DNA of 64,000 nt from Bacillus sp. AFS055030 (lineage in GTDB: Bacteria; Bacillota; Bacilli; Bacillales; Bacillaceae_G), in NCBI RefSeq assembly GCF_002574545.1, contig NZ_NUGT01000020.1, positions 186,001 to 250,000 of the forward strand, given 5' to 3'. Both the position numbers and the translations under genes were made by a program. This document shows, in pieces, positions 25,564 to 34,630 of the stretch (position 1 is its first letter; the number at the start of each line of letters is the position of its first letter). The notes beneath the pieces are model-generated. The model had not been told where the DNA came from. It did not search any database and saw nothing but the letters and a program-made list of their open reading frames with translations.

Positions 25564-26691
25564 TTATTTTAAAATACCCGTGCCTACAATTTTCACTTCA
25601 ACTTTTGGTTTAATTGTAATTTTTGCATAGTCTTTGTTCCAATCTAGTTTTTTCCACACTTCTGGATGGAATGAAATTAATTCTCTGCCTATTCCTAACG
25701 CATCACAATTTGATTCTTGAATTGTTTTAAAGATTTTTTCAGCTTTTTTAGTTAATTGCTTCGATAATATTTTATTTAACTTATCAATTTCTTTTTTGGA
25801 AGTTAATTCATTATGTGCGTATTCAAGTGTATCAACGTCCAATTTTAGATTTAAATTGACTGTTATCTTATTTTCTTTTGAAACATTAATTTGCATTTCA
25901 GGCTTATTTTTTTTCACTTGTATCGTTATAAATTGTTCTCTAATATCTTTTTCTTTCGGACTAACTTTTACATTAAATCTTGCGTACTTCTCCATTTCAT
26001 CTTTAAATAAAAGTAACATAGTAGGATCATCACCTAACAGATTATACCCTGTATATTTCTGACCGTTAAATAATGCAACCCCTGATATATCGATTAAATT
26101 ATCATTATCTTTTTCAATTAGTGGCAAAAAAATATCTTCACCTGGGTCGAACATAATTGTACAGATTGTTTGAACATTTTCAATAGGAACATTCGTATGA
26201 CTTTCTGCGTTCATTACTAAATCTAAAATTTCTTCACTTACAAGGGATTCCTCTACTTTGCTTAGTTTTAAAATATCTTCAGCCCGCCCCTTAGTAATAA
26301 TAACTTTAGCACCTAATGAACTTCTAGGGTCTCTGTATACAATATCAAATATAGGATAAATATCCTTTTTAGATAATTCATCTCCAATTAATAAAACCCT
26401 TGTTTTATTTGTAGTAAAATCTCCTGCTACTTTTCGAGTCACTTTTAATCTTGCATCACTAGATGTTTTTCCAGTAGAGGTAATGATGACATTTGTTGTT
26501 TTGACTTGTGTAGGATCACTTCCACCTTGACTATTTGTTTTAATGACTGCCGTTACTAGCATATTATTATCCTCTATTAAATCATATCCAGCACTATAAA
26601 CTAGTCTAGACTCCTTAAGTAGTCTTTGATCCCAACAACTAGTTAAAGGCAAAATACAAATTAACGAAATCAACACTAATTTATATTTCAT
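25564..26691 (-). CDS. Spore germination receptor lipoprotein, Ger(x)C family
   Basis: The 375-residue precursor has a signal peptide with lipobox LPLTSC (Cys about residue 18) followed by WDQRLLKE, the hallmark of GerAC/GerKC subunits. Downstream landmarks are GYDLIEDNNM, TRVLLIGDELSKKDI and the C-terminal ISFHPEVWKKL...WNKDYAKI. As the C subunit it is anchored outside the spore inner membrane and needed for germinant response. The chosen ATG (26691) overlaps the 3' end of the B-subunit gene by 11 bases; a TTG 12 bases upstream is an alternative. Confidence 0.9.
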   Translation of the reverse strand: MKYKLVLISLICILPLTSCWDQRLLKESRLVYSAGYDLIEDNNMLVTAVIKTNSQGGSDPTQVKTTNVIITSTGKTSSDARLKVTRKVAGDFTTNKTRVLLIGDELSKKDIYPIFDIVYRDPRSSLGAKVIITKGRAEDILKLSKVEESLVSEEILDLVMNAESHTNVPIENVQTICTIMFDPGEDIFLPLIEKDNDNLIDISGVALFNGQKYTGYNLLGDDPTMLLLFKDEMEKYARFNVKVSPKEKDIREQFITIQVKKNKPEMQINVSKENKITVNLNLKLDVDTLEYAHNELTSKKEIDKLNKILSKQLTKKAEKIFKTIQESNCDALGIGRELISFHPEVWKKLDWNKDYAKITIKPKVEVKIVGTGILK

Positions 26692-27787
26692 ATGAACTAC
26701 CAAGTTCTTTCTTTTTTCTAATAACTGAAACGATTAATAAAATCAAAGGTAATACGAAGATAAAAAAATAACTCGTAAAAGAAAGAAATGTACCAAATTT
26801 CATAATAAATTCTTCAGTTTGTGGAACTAAGATACAACAGATCGCAACAGCAAGTCCTGTAAAAATAGTTGTTTTACTGTGATTTCTAAACTTTAAGAGT
26901 TTGCTAATTCCGAAACTTGTTAAATATAAATACGTCACTAATGAAGTTAAGATTGGTACAACCCAAATTGAAAGAAAGACAAGATCTAATCTTTCAATTA
27001 CTTCATATGATAGAGACTTTAATAAATATAAAATTGGCTCAGGTACGATTTCAATTTCTGCCTTGCTAAAACTCATATAACTTGTAACTAAAAAAAATGT
27101 ATATAAAATCGTTACAAAACTAATCGAAATCGTTCCTGCTTTTAATATTTTGGTTGGCTTACCTTTTATATACGGAAATAATACTAACATAAATTCAAAC
27201 CCCATCATTGAGATTAACGCATCGTGAGCTCCAAGAAGTATGTTTTTTACACCAACCTGTCCAATTGGAAATAAATAGCGATAATTTACATTATTGAAAG
27301 AACAGAATTCAAAGAAAATCAAAAATAATATTAAAATACAGACGAAAGTAAAAAATCGTCCAATTACTTTCAAATTTTCTTTCGCTAAATATACTCCTGT
27401 ACCAACGATAAAAATAACTAATACATATGGTGGCGTAAATGTCAAAATCCATTTTTTAAGTGTTGAAATCGTAAGCGTCACAACATAAATTGAAACTAGA
27501 AAGAAAAATAAAATATAAAGATACGAAATGACGATTCCTATATATTTCCCTACTATTTTCGTTGAATAATCATAGATCGTATCTTTTGGGTATCTCTTAC
27601 CGAGTAACCACATGATAAGTAAGAGTAAAAACACTCCGATGCCAGCAACCAATACAGAAATCCAACCATCATGACCAGCATGTTTATGCACAATATATGG
27701 TAGTGAGAGTAATCCTACACCAATTTGAGATTGAATAATGACGAATGTGAATTGTGTTATTGAAAGCATCTTTTCATTTTTCATCAT
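26681..27787 (-). CDS. Spore germination receptor B subunit (GerAB/ArcD/ProY family)
   Basis: The 368-residue protein has about ten membrane helices of the amino-acid/polyamine transporter fold. It starts MMKNEKMLSITQFTFVIIQSQIGVGLLSLP, whose QIGVGLLSLP is the typical helix-1 unwound Gly motif. In GerAB this subunit binds the germinant. ATG 27787 follows GAGG at 8 bases and overlaps the A-subunit gene end by 14 bases. The nutrient recognised cannot be predicted. Confidence 0.92.
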   Translation of the reverse strand: MMKNEKMLSITQFTFVIIQSQIGVGLLSLPYIVHKHAGHDGWISVLVAGIGVFLLLLIMWLLGKRYPKDTIYDYSTKIVGKYIGIVISYLYILFFFLVSIYVVTLTISTLKKWILTFTPPYVLVIFIVGTGVYLAKENLKVIGRFFTFVCILILFLIFFEFCSFNNVNYRYLFPIGQVGVKNILLGAHDALISMMGFEFMLVLFPYIKGKPTKILKAGTISISFVTILYTFFLVTSYMSFSKAEIEIVPEPILYLLKSLSYEVIERLDLVFLSIWVVPILTSLVTYLYLTSFGISKLLKFRNHSKTTIFTGLAVAICCILVPQTEEFIMKFGTFLSFTSYFFIFVLPLILLIVSVIRKKKELGSSYEI

Positions 27788-29270
27788 TTTCCCATCCTCT
27801 AGAATTATTTTCTCGATTAAAGTTCTTTGGTAAAGCTGCAAATGGCCGTTTTTTCATTTTCCAATGAGGTGCTCGAACAACGGTATCTTTTAAATCTGAT
27901 TTTCTAAATGGAGCAAATGGTGCAAAATATGGAGACCCGAACGATTCAAGTTTACATAGATGGATTAGGATAATACTAAGTCCAAATACAATCCCTATTA
28001 ATCCTATTAACGATGCTGCAAACATTAACGGAAATCCTAGTAATCGTACAGATGTACCAATTTCATTATCTGGTACAACAAATGATGCAATTGCAGTAAG
28101 TGAAATGACAACAATCATCGTATTTGAAACTAAATTTGCCTGTACGACTGCAGTTCCAATTACTAACCCACCAACAACACCTAGTGTTTGTGCAATAGGA
28201 TTCGGTAGTCTAATGGCTGATTCTCTCAGTAATTCTAATGTTATTTGCATAAACAGGGCTTCGATTAAAGGTGGGTATGGAACGTTTTCTAATGAGCTTT
28301 TTACATTAAACACTAAATCGATTGGAATAATTTCAAAGTGAAAAGAAACTAATGCGATATATAATGCCGGTAATGAAATAGAAATTAAAAAACTAACCAA
28401 TCTTAATAAACGAGCAAATGATGCGATCATCCATCGGCTATTATAGTCATCAGGTGATTGATAAAACGTGAAAAAAGTAATTGGAAAAACAAGTGCTGAA
28501 GGACTACCATCAGTCAAAATAGCAACTTTTCCTTCCATTAAATTACCCGCTACTCGGTCAGATCTCTCCGTTGTTAATAGTTGCGGAAAAGGTGAATATG
28601 GGTCATCTTCTATAAATTCCTCAAGATTACCAGGAGAATGGATAAAATCAACATTTATGTATGAAAGTCTTCTATGGACTTCCTTCACTACCTCCTCATT
28701 TGCAATCGTATCAATATATAAGACAGCTAATCGTGTATCAGATTCTACCCCTAGCGATAACGTTTTTACAACAAGATTAGGATTACTAATTCTTCTTCTT
28801 ATTTGATTAATATTTGTCAGTATACATTCTACTAATCCATCATGGGAGCCTCTGATTGTTTGCTCACTACTAGGCTCTTGAATTGATCTATTTTGAAAGG
28901 AAGTCGTTTCTAATATAAATACATTTTTTTCATCTTCAGTGAAAATGAGCGTGTTTCCTTTTACTATACTGAGAATACACTCGTCAAACGAATCAGAACT
29001 CTTAACATCATTAATTGAAACAGTATTTGGAATTGTATCTTTTGGATTATTAATAATTTGTTGAATGATTTGAACTTCAAGAGCTTCCCTTCCTATGATC
29101 GTACTAATATAGGCAACTGCTATCTTTTTATGATGAAACATTAAATGCCTAATCGTTAAATCACTTGTATTAATTAATGATTTCTTTACTCGCTCTATAT
29201 TACAATCCAAATCTGGACTAATTTCTATTTTTGAATTCCGATTACTTTGGTCATGTTTATTTGAACGCAT
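27774..29270 (-). CDS. Spore germination receptor A subunit (GerAA/GerKA family)
   Basis: The 498-residue protein has an N-terminal soluble domain (about 1-240, with GKVAILTDGSPSALVFP at its end) and a membrane domain with IPLPALYIALVSFH-like segments (seen as SISLPALYIALVSFHFEIIP), RLPNPIAQTLGVVGGLVIGTAVVQA and a C-terminal HMCKLESFG-like motif (HLCKLESFGSPYFAPFAP). It forms the oligomeric core of the receptor. The operon order A-B-C matches gerA of B. subtilis. ATG 29270 lies 7 bases after TAGGTGA; the GTG at 29282 overlaps that site. A sigma-G-like promoter precedes it. Confidence 0.93.
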   Translation of the reverse strand: MRSNKHDQSNRNSKIEISPDLDCNIERVKKSLINTSDLTIRHLMFHHKKIAVAYISTIIGREALEVQIIQQIINNPKDTIPNTVSINDVKSSDSFDECILSIVKGNTLIFTEDEKNVFILETTSFQNRSIQEPSSEQTIRGSHDGLVECILTNINQIRRRISNPNLVVKTLSLGVESDTRLAVLYIDTIANEEVVKEVHRRLSYINVDFIHSPGNLEEFIEDDPYSPFPQLLTTERSDRVAGNLMEGKVAILTDGSPSALVFPITFFTFYQSPDDYNSRWMIASFARLLRLVSFLISISLPALYIALVSFHFEIIPIDLVFNVKSSLENVPYPPLIEALFMQITLELLRESAIRLPNPIAQTLGVVGGLVIGTAVVQANLVSNTMIVVISLTAIASFVVPDNEIGTSVRLLGFPLMFAASLIGLIGIVFGLSIILIHLCKLESFGSPYFAPFAPFRKSDLKDTVVRAPHWKMKKRPFAALPKNFNRENNSRGWENDEK

Positions 29271-29314
29271 TATGCATTTCACCTAATTTCCAAACTCATA
29301 CAATAAATTAGAAT

Positions 29315-29344
29315 TATTTTGTGTTAATTTAGTCTTATTATTCA
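29315..29344 (-). promoter_or_regulatory. Sigma-G-like promoter of the germination operon
   Basis: On the minus strand TGAATA (29339-29344) is followed after 17 bases by CAAAATA (29315-29321), close to the forespore sigma-G pattern gHATR-17/18-CATnnTA with one mismatch in the -10 box. It lies about 45 bases before the A-subunit start. Confidence 0.5.
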
Positions 29345-29387
29345 CTTTGAAGTTCCAGTATTTGTAAAACGATTAACTTTTTGAATC

Positions 29388-29436
29388 GTAAAAGGCGACC
29401 CTATAAGTCAATTTATGACCTTAAGATCGCCTTTTT
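29388..29436 (-). terminator. Terminator of fruA, REP-like palindrome
   Basis: AAAAGGCGACC and GATCGCCTTTTT frame a long imperfect palindrome that includes CTTATAGG and GATCTT on the minus strand, followed by a T run. A related element ends the response regulator gene at 51246-51297. Confidence 0.8.
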
Positions 29437-29447
29437 ATTTTACTTCA

Positions 29448-31295
29448 TTATTTTACTCTTTTTTTCCAAATTCCAAGCATAATCGCTGTAATGATTGAAC
29501 CTATTAATATTGCTAATATATACAATACTGGTTTATTTACTAACGGAATAACAAATGCTCCCCCATGTGGTGCTGGTAATGTAATACCAAATGCCATTGC
29601 AAGACCACCTGCTATTGAAGAACCTACAACAGAACTAATAATTACTCTTACTGGGTCTGCAGCGGCAAAAGGAATTGCTCCTTCTGTTATAAAAGAAATT
29701 CCCATAACATAGTTTGTAATACCCGATTTTCGTTCCATTTCAGTAAACTTTGATTTAAAAAGTGTAGTAGCTAAAGCAATACCTAATGGAGGTACCATAC
29801 CACCTGCCATTACAGCAGCATGTGGTGCAAAATTATTAGCTGCAATTGCAGCTATACCAAATGTGAATGCCGCTTTATTAATCGGTCCACCCATATCGAC
29901 TGCCATCATTCCGCCAAGGATTAATCCTAATAATATAGCGTTTCCACCATTTAAACTACTTAACCAATGAGTTAAACCTGAATTTAAATAAGTTACAGGA
30001 GGATTTACAACTAATTCCATTAAAATACCAGTAATTAATAATCCAAATACAGGATATAAGAGAACCGGCTTAATACCTTCTAATGAATTAGGTAACTTTG
30101 AAAATACTTTCTTAAGCCCAAGTACAACATAACCAGCTAAGAAACCTGCAATTAATCCACCTAAGAATCCTGCTCCAGCACTTGAAGCTAAAAATCCACC
30201 AACTACCCCTGGTACAAATCCAGGACGATCAGCTATCGAACTTGCAATAAAACCGGCCAATATCGGAACTAAATAACTAAAAGCACCAGTTCCACCAATT
30301 TTCATTAGTAATTCAGCTACTGGACCTTTTGTATGAATTCCTCCAAAAGCAAATGCTAACGCAATTAGAATACCTCCACCAACTACAAAAGGTAACATAT
30401 TACTTACACCATTCATTAAATGCTTGTAAATACCAGAACCTTGATTAGATGAAGAACTTCCACTACTAGTATGATTAGCATGGAATATTGGTGCATCTTG
30501 TTTAACAGCTCTTTCAAGTAACTCTTTAGACTTACGAATTCCATCTGCTACCGGTACTTGGATGACATGTTTTCCATCAAATCGATTTACATCTACTTGT
30601 TTATCCGCTGCTACGATAATAGCTGTTGCTCTATTAATCTCGTCTTTAGTTAATTCGTTTTTTATTCCAGTCGATCCATTTGTCTCAACTTTTATGTCAA
30701 TATTCAATTCTCTTGCTTTTGCCTTTAATGCATCTGCGGCCATATAAGTATGTGCGATACCTGTTGGACATGCAGTTACTGCAAGGACTAGTGGACGAGA
30801 AGAATTTTCTATTACTGTATCTTCATTTTCATTAGTTAATGATTTTTCTTTTTGATCGATTAATTGAATAATTTCATTTGCGTCTTTTGAACTTAATAAT
30901 GAGCTACGAAATTCTTCATCCATTAATAGTGAAGATAATCTAGATAATGTTTCCAAATGCGCATTATTTGCTCCTTCACTAGCTGCAATCATAAAAAATA
31001 AATGCGCTTTTTGACCATCAAGTGATTCATAATCAATTCCCTCTTTTGATCGACCAAATGCAATTGCAGGAGTCTTAACCGCTTGTGTCTTAGCATGTGG
31101 AATTGCAATACCTTCTCCAATTCCGGTTGTACTTTGACCTTCACGTGTTAAAATCGCTTCTTTAAACTGTTGTTTATCATTTAATTTCCCTGCATGATCC
31201 AGAACCTTTATTAATTCATCAATTACTGACAATTTTGATGTTGCATTCAAATCAATGAGAACTGTATCTATTTTTAATAATTCTGTGATTCTCAT
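29448..31295 (-). CDS. fruA: Fructose PTS transporter, fused IIABC
   Basis: The 615-residue protein has three domains in order: IIA (about 1-145, phospho-His in GIAIPHAKT), IIB (about 165-265, phospho-Cys in VTACPTGIAHTYMAA) and IIC (about 285-610, membrane helices with GFVPGVVGGFLASS and VDMGGPINKAAF). It imports fructose as fructose 1-phosphate. The start is the second ATG of an ATGATG pair, 7 bases after GGGGGA, matching the family N-terminus MRITELL. It follows fruK by 11 bases and ends at a strong terminator. Confidence 0.95.
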   Translation of the reverse strand: MRITELLKIDTVLIDLNATSKLSVIDELIKVLDHAGKLNDKQQFKEAILTREGQSTTGIGEGIAIPHAKTQAVKTPAIAFGRSKEGIDYESLDGQKAHLFFMIAASEGANNAHLETLSRLSSLLMDEEFRSSLLSSKDANEIIQLIDQKEKSLTNENEDTVIENSSRPLVLAVTACPTGIAHTYMAADALKAKARELNIDIKVETNGSTGIKNELTKDEINRATAIIVAADKQVDVNRFDGKHVIQVPVADGIRKSKELLERAVKQDAPIFHANHTSSGSSSSNQGSGIYKHLMNGVSNMLPFVVGGGILIALAFAFGGIHTKGPVAELLMKIGGTGAFSYLVPILAGFIASSIADRPGFVPGVVGGFLASSAGAGFLGGLIAGFLAGYVVLGLKKVFSKLPNSLEGIKPVLLYPVFGLLITGILMELVVNPPVTYLNSGLTHWLSSLNGGNAILLGLILGGMMAVDMGGPINKAAFTFGIAAIAANNFAPHAAVMAGGMVPPLGIALATTLFKSKFTEMERKSGITNYVMGISFITEGAIPFAAADPVRVIISSVVGSSIAGGLAMAFGITLPAPHGGAFVIPLVNKPVLYILAILIGSIITAIMLGIWKKRVK

Positions 31296-31306
31296 CATTC
31301 GTCCCC

Positions 31307-32218
31307 CTAGTCTTTTTCAATCTTTACTTGATTAAGTAATTCTTCAATTTTCTCTCTTTTTGTTAAATCTTCTGAAAATGCGGTAGCACTGCCTGATGCT
31401 ACACCTACTTTAAATGCAGTTTCAATATTATTTGTTTTTACATAAGTACCAATAAAACCAGCCACAAGAGAATCACCTGCACCAACTGAATTAATGACTT
31501 CTCCCTTTGGAACATTTGAAATATAAATAGAAGACTCAGTAATAAGTACCGCTCCATCACCAGCAAACGATATTCCTACATTTTGAGCACCCATTTCAAC
31601 TAATTTTTTACCGTACGGGATTGCTTGTTCAATTGAAGTAATTTTGACATCAAACAAGTCACCTAATTCATGATGATTTGGCTTGATAAAAAATGGACGA
31701 TGTTTAACCACATCTAAAAGTACTTTTCCACTTGCATCGACTATAATCTGAATCCCATTTTCGTGTCCCCACAAAGCCAATTGCTCATATAAATCAGCTG
31801 GTAATGTATTAGGGATATTACCAGCTAATACGACATAATCACCTTTTTTAATTTGTTTTAGTTTATAAAAAAATTGATCTAGTTTTTCCTTTGAAATTGC
31901 AGGGCCTTGTCCGTTTATTTCCGTTTCTAATTGAGATTTTAATTTTATGTTAATCCTAGAATCGCCTTCTACTTGAACAAAGTCAGATGTAACTTTTTCA
32001 TTCTCCAACACATTTTTAATAAAATCTCCTGTAAATCCTCCAACAAAACCAAGTGCAATGCTTTTTACATCTAATCGTTTCAAAACTCTAGAAACATTAA
32101 TTCCTTTACCACCTGGAAATTTATTTTCCCTTTTCATTCGATTAATTTTTCCTAACCGAATATCGTCTACTTCAACGATGTAATCAATTGAAGGATTAAG
32201 TGTTACTGTATAAATCAT
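31307..32218 (-). CDS. fruK: 1-phosphofructokinase
   Basis: The 303-residue PfkB-family kinase starts MIYTVTLNPSIDYIVEVDD and has KFPGGKGINVSRVLKRL and the anion-hole NSVGAGDSLVAGFIG with catalytic Asp. It phosphorylates fructose 1-phosphate to fructose 1,6-bisphosphate. It overlaps the fruR stop by 4 bases and precedes fruA, the standard Bacillus fruRKA order. Confidence 0.95.
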   Translation of the reverse strand: MIYTVTLNPSIDYIVEVDDIRLGKINRMKRENKFPGGKGINVSRVLKRLDVKSIALGFVGGFTGDFIKNVLENEKVTSDFVQVEGDSRINIKLKSQLETEINGQGPAISKEKLDQFFYKLKQIKKGDYVVLAGNIPNTLPADLYEQLALWGHENGIQIIVDASGKVLLDVVKHRPFFIKPNHHELGDLFDVKITSIEQAIPYGKKLVEMGAQNVGISFAGDGAVLITESSIYISNVPKGEVINSVGAGDSLVAGFIGTYVKTNNIETAFKVGVASGSATAFSEDLTKREKIEELLNQVKIEKD

Positions 32219-32970
32219 GATTTCACTACCTTTATCAAAGATGTTTTTTCCCCATATTGTTTGGCTAGAACATCATCTATTTCGTCTGTTAAAATAATTG
32301 CTTCTTCAATTTCACCAATCTTTGCAAAACTTGTTTCGCCAAATTTACTATAATCAGCCATAATAAATACTTTCTCTGACATAGAAATTGCTGTTTTCTT
32401 TACAAACGCCTCTTCAGGATCTGGTGTGGTATAGCCATACTTGAGATGGATTCCATTTGTTCCGATAAAGCACTTATCAAACCGATAATTCTTTAAACTT
32501 TCAGAAGCCATGCTCCCAATCAATGCTTTTGTATGCCCTTTCATTTTTCCGCCAATAAGATATGCGGACACTTCATTATCGAAAAGCGCTTCAACGTGCA
32601 TCAATCCATTCGTTACGACCGTTACATTCAAACCCTTTAATAAAGGAATCATTTCGAATGTAGTACTACCAGCATCTAAATAGATACAATCGCCATCATT
32701 AATTTGAGTTACTGCAAGCCCAGCGATTAATTTTTTACTTTGAACGTTTTTGGATGTTTTTTCAGTCATACTTAATTCAGTGGCTTTGCTATTAATTGAA
32801 GCTGCTCCACCGTGAACTCTTTTTAAGAGATTAAGAGACTCAAGCTCCACTAAATCACGACGTATTGTCGACTCAGAAGTATTTGTCGCCTCAACGATAT
32901 CCCTTAATTTCACAATACCCATTTTTTTTATCATATCGATAATCAATTGTTGTCTTTCAGGAGTTAACAT
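32215..32970 (-). CDS. fruR: DeoR-family repressor of the fructose operon
   Basis: The 251-residue protein has an N-terminal winged helix (MLTPERQQLIIDMIKK, then TNTSESTIRRDLVELES and LLKRVHGGA) and a C-terminal sugar-phosphate domain (IYLDAGSTTFEMIPLL, VTNGLMHVEAL, CFIGTNGI). Relatives are relieved by fructose 1-phosphate or fructose 1,6-bisphosphate. The start is ATG 32970, 8 bases after AAAGGA, giving exactly the length of B. subtilis FruR. Its promoter and a decamer array lie directly upstream, which suggests autoregulation. Confidence 0.92.
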   Translation of the reverse strand: MLTPERQQLIIDMIKKMGIVKLRDIVEATNTSESTIRRDLVELESLNLLKRVHGGAASINSKATELSMTEKTSKNVQSKKLIAGLAVTQINDGDCIYLDAGSTTFEMIPLLKGLNVTVVTNGLMHVEALFDNEVSAYLIGGKMKGHTKALIGSMASESLKNYRFDKCFIGTNGIHLKYGYTTPDPEEAFVKKTAISMSEKVFIMADYSKFGETSFAKIGEIEEAIILTDEIDDVLAKQYGEKTSLIKVVKS

Positions 32971-32994
32971 AAAATTCATCCTTTCACTAAACCA

Positions 32995-33023
32995 AGTATA
33001 AGACACAAAAAATGAAAAATCAA
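32995..33023 (-). promoter_or_regulatory. Sigma-A promoter of fruRKA
   Basis: On the minus strand TTGATT (33018-33023) and TATACT (32995-33000) are 17 bases apart, 25 bases before the fruR start. Confidence 0.75.
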
Positions 33024-33030
33024 TCATTTT

Positions 33031-33090
33031 CTTTCAAAAACATTCAATAACATTCTGAACCATTCAAAATCGTTCAAAATCATTCGAATT
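33031..33090. promoter_or_regulatory. Six phased decamers upstream of fruR, probable FruR sites
   Basis: Six consecutive 10-bp repeats with no spacers match CATTCAAAAT: CTTTCAAAAA, CATTCAATAA, CATTCTGAAC, CATTCAAAAT, CGTTCAAAAT and CATTCGAATT. The array begins 7 bases upstream of the -35 box. The exact helical phasing suggests cooperative binding on one face of DNA. Confidence 0.7.
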
Positions 33091-33258
33091 TGTAAATAAT
33101 TACAAACCACATTAAACTAAAAATAAGAATTTAAACTTGTTTTTTATAGTATTTCTTATGATTACTCATAATATTTATCTAAATAAGTAATACTCAAATT
33201 TTAGATTCATAGAGTGATGTAAAAAATTAATAATGTAAATTGAAAAGGGGAATTTCTT

Positions 33259-33750
33259 TTGAAGGAAAATATCAAAATTCGTGAAGAACTAATGGAAGTT
33301 ATTGATCATTTAACAGACGAGCAATTAAATAGAAAGATAAATAATGAAAAATGGTCCATTATGCAAGTACTTGAACATTTATACTTAATCGAATCTAAAT
33401 TAGTAAAGCTGATGATACGAACATTCAATGAAGCACCTAGTGAAGTTATACAAGATAAGCCAATTCATCTAGCAATTGATCGAACGAAAAAAATAACCGC
33501 TCCACCCCATTTTGAACCAACGGATCAATTTATGACTAAAAAAGAAATAACTGAAAAATTAAACCAATCAAGAAAATCACTAATTGACTTTGTTGAACTT
33601 ACGAAAGATCAAAAATTAGATGATAAAGGAATGCCACATCCGATTTTTGGACAAATCAATTTAAAGCAATGGATTCCTTTTATAGGTGTTCATGAAAAAC
33701 GTCATATTGAGCAAATTAAAGAATTAAAAAACGAATTATTCATTAAATAA
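33259..33750 (+). CDS. DinB-family protein
   Basis: The 163-residue protein has the DinB four-helix pattern with the metal-site histidines in MQVLEHLYLIESKL and HEKRHIEQIKEL (His-x3-His). NNEKWSIMQVLEH is the typical helix-2 entry. DinB/YfiT proteins bind a divalent metal; some are thiol transferases or DNA-damage induced, but the role here is unknown. The start is TTG 33259, 8 bases after AAGGGG. It is a single gene with a strong terminator. Confidence 0.8.
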   Translation: MKENIKIREELMEVIDHLTDEQLNRKINNEKWSIMQVLEHLYLIESKLVKLMIRTFNEAPSEVIQDKPIHLAIDRTKKITAPPHFEPTDQFMTKKEITEKLNQSRKSLIDFVELTKDQKLDDKGMPHPIFGQINLKQWIPFIGVHEKRHIEQIKELKNELFIK

Positions 33751-33778
33751 ACACAGCTGTTATGGAAATCAAAAACGT

Positions 33779-33811
33779 GAAAAAGAGCTTACAACGCGTA
33801 AGCTCTTTTTC
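33779..33811. terminator. Bidirectional terminator
   Basis: GAAAAAGAGCTTAC (33779-33792) pairs perfectly with GTAAGCTCTTTTTC (33798-33811) around AACGC. Confidence 0.93.
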
Positions 33812-34601
33812 ATATTGAAGCAATTCCCTCTAATTCCTTTTTGTAAAGACTAAGAATTTGATCTTTATGTACTTCTAGCTGATTTGACACTTGTGAAATT
33901 GAATAGCCAATAAATAATGGAGATACAACAAATCTAGGAATAATTTTACAAATTATTTTACCCTTCCATTTATAAAAAAATAAATTATAGCTTTGAAGTC
34001 CTTTATAAAAATGATTAAGTAAATAATGAGTAACCATTTGTAGGTAAACGGCCATTTGTGGAATAAATTTCCGATCATCAATTAGTATATTGAATTCTCT
34101 AAACCCCATAATTGGATGAGTAGAAATATTTAATTCATATCCAATATCCGACGAAATGTTTATCCCTTCGAAATACACATCTGTTACCTTTTTGTTGTAA
34201 TCTATATTTTTTAATCCAACTATTTGCATATGTGGATGACTGAGTGTTCCCCCTGATAATGGGCCATGATTTTTATATAAAATGACAGATTTGAATTCTC
34301 CAGTCGATTCCATTTCATCCCATTTATCAATCGCAAAAGTTAATAATTCTCTCAAATGTGTTAAAGAATATTTCGAAGGATCTCCTTTGCAATCATCACT
34401 TTCTATAATAACAGTTTGCAAAGTATCTTCTAATGTTGGAAATTTATTTTTCAAATAAATGATCGAGCCGGATGTATCAATAATATCCGTTAAGTTTTCA
34501 CGATCACAAAATGGGCATTTAACTTCTTTATTTTTAATACTATCAGGTTTTTTAACACCAATATCCATTTTAAATTGTAAGACCTCATTTTGAATATCCA
34601 T
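33810..34601 (-). CDS. DUF4931, GalT/HIT-like nucleotidyl transferase fold protein
   Basis: The 263-residue protein has a metal-site CPFCDRE near residue 30 and the HIT/GalT active-site pattern LSHPHMQIVG (His-x-His-x-Gln with Pro-His) near 120, preceded by NHGPLSGGTLSH. This resembles galactose-1-phosphate uridylyltransferases and matches the DUF4931 family, whose substrate is unknown. The start is ATG 34601 with AAGGGG 8 bases upstream. It lies just after a broken phosphotransferase gene; the two may have acted on one sugar or nucleotide. Confidence 0.75.
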   Translation of the reverse strand: MDIQNEVLQFKMDIGVKKPDSIKNKEVKCPFCDRENLTDIIDTSGSIIYLKNKFPTLEDTLQTVIIESDDCKGDPSKYSLTHLRELLTFAIDKWDEMESTGEFKSVILYKNHGPLSGGTLSHPHMQIVGLKNIDYNKKVTDVYFEGINISSDIGYELNISTHPIMGFREFNILIDDRKFIPQMAVYLQMVTHYLLNHFYKGLQSYNLFFYKWKGKIICKIIPRFVVSPLFIGYSISQVSNQLEVHKDQILSLYKKELEGIASI

Positions 34602-34630
34602 CACGGTTTCCCCTTTGAGTATATATGTTT

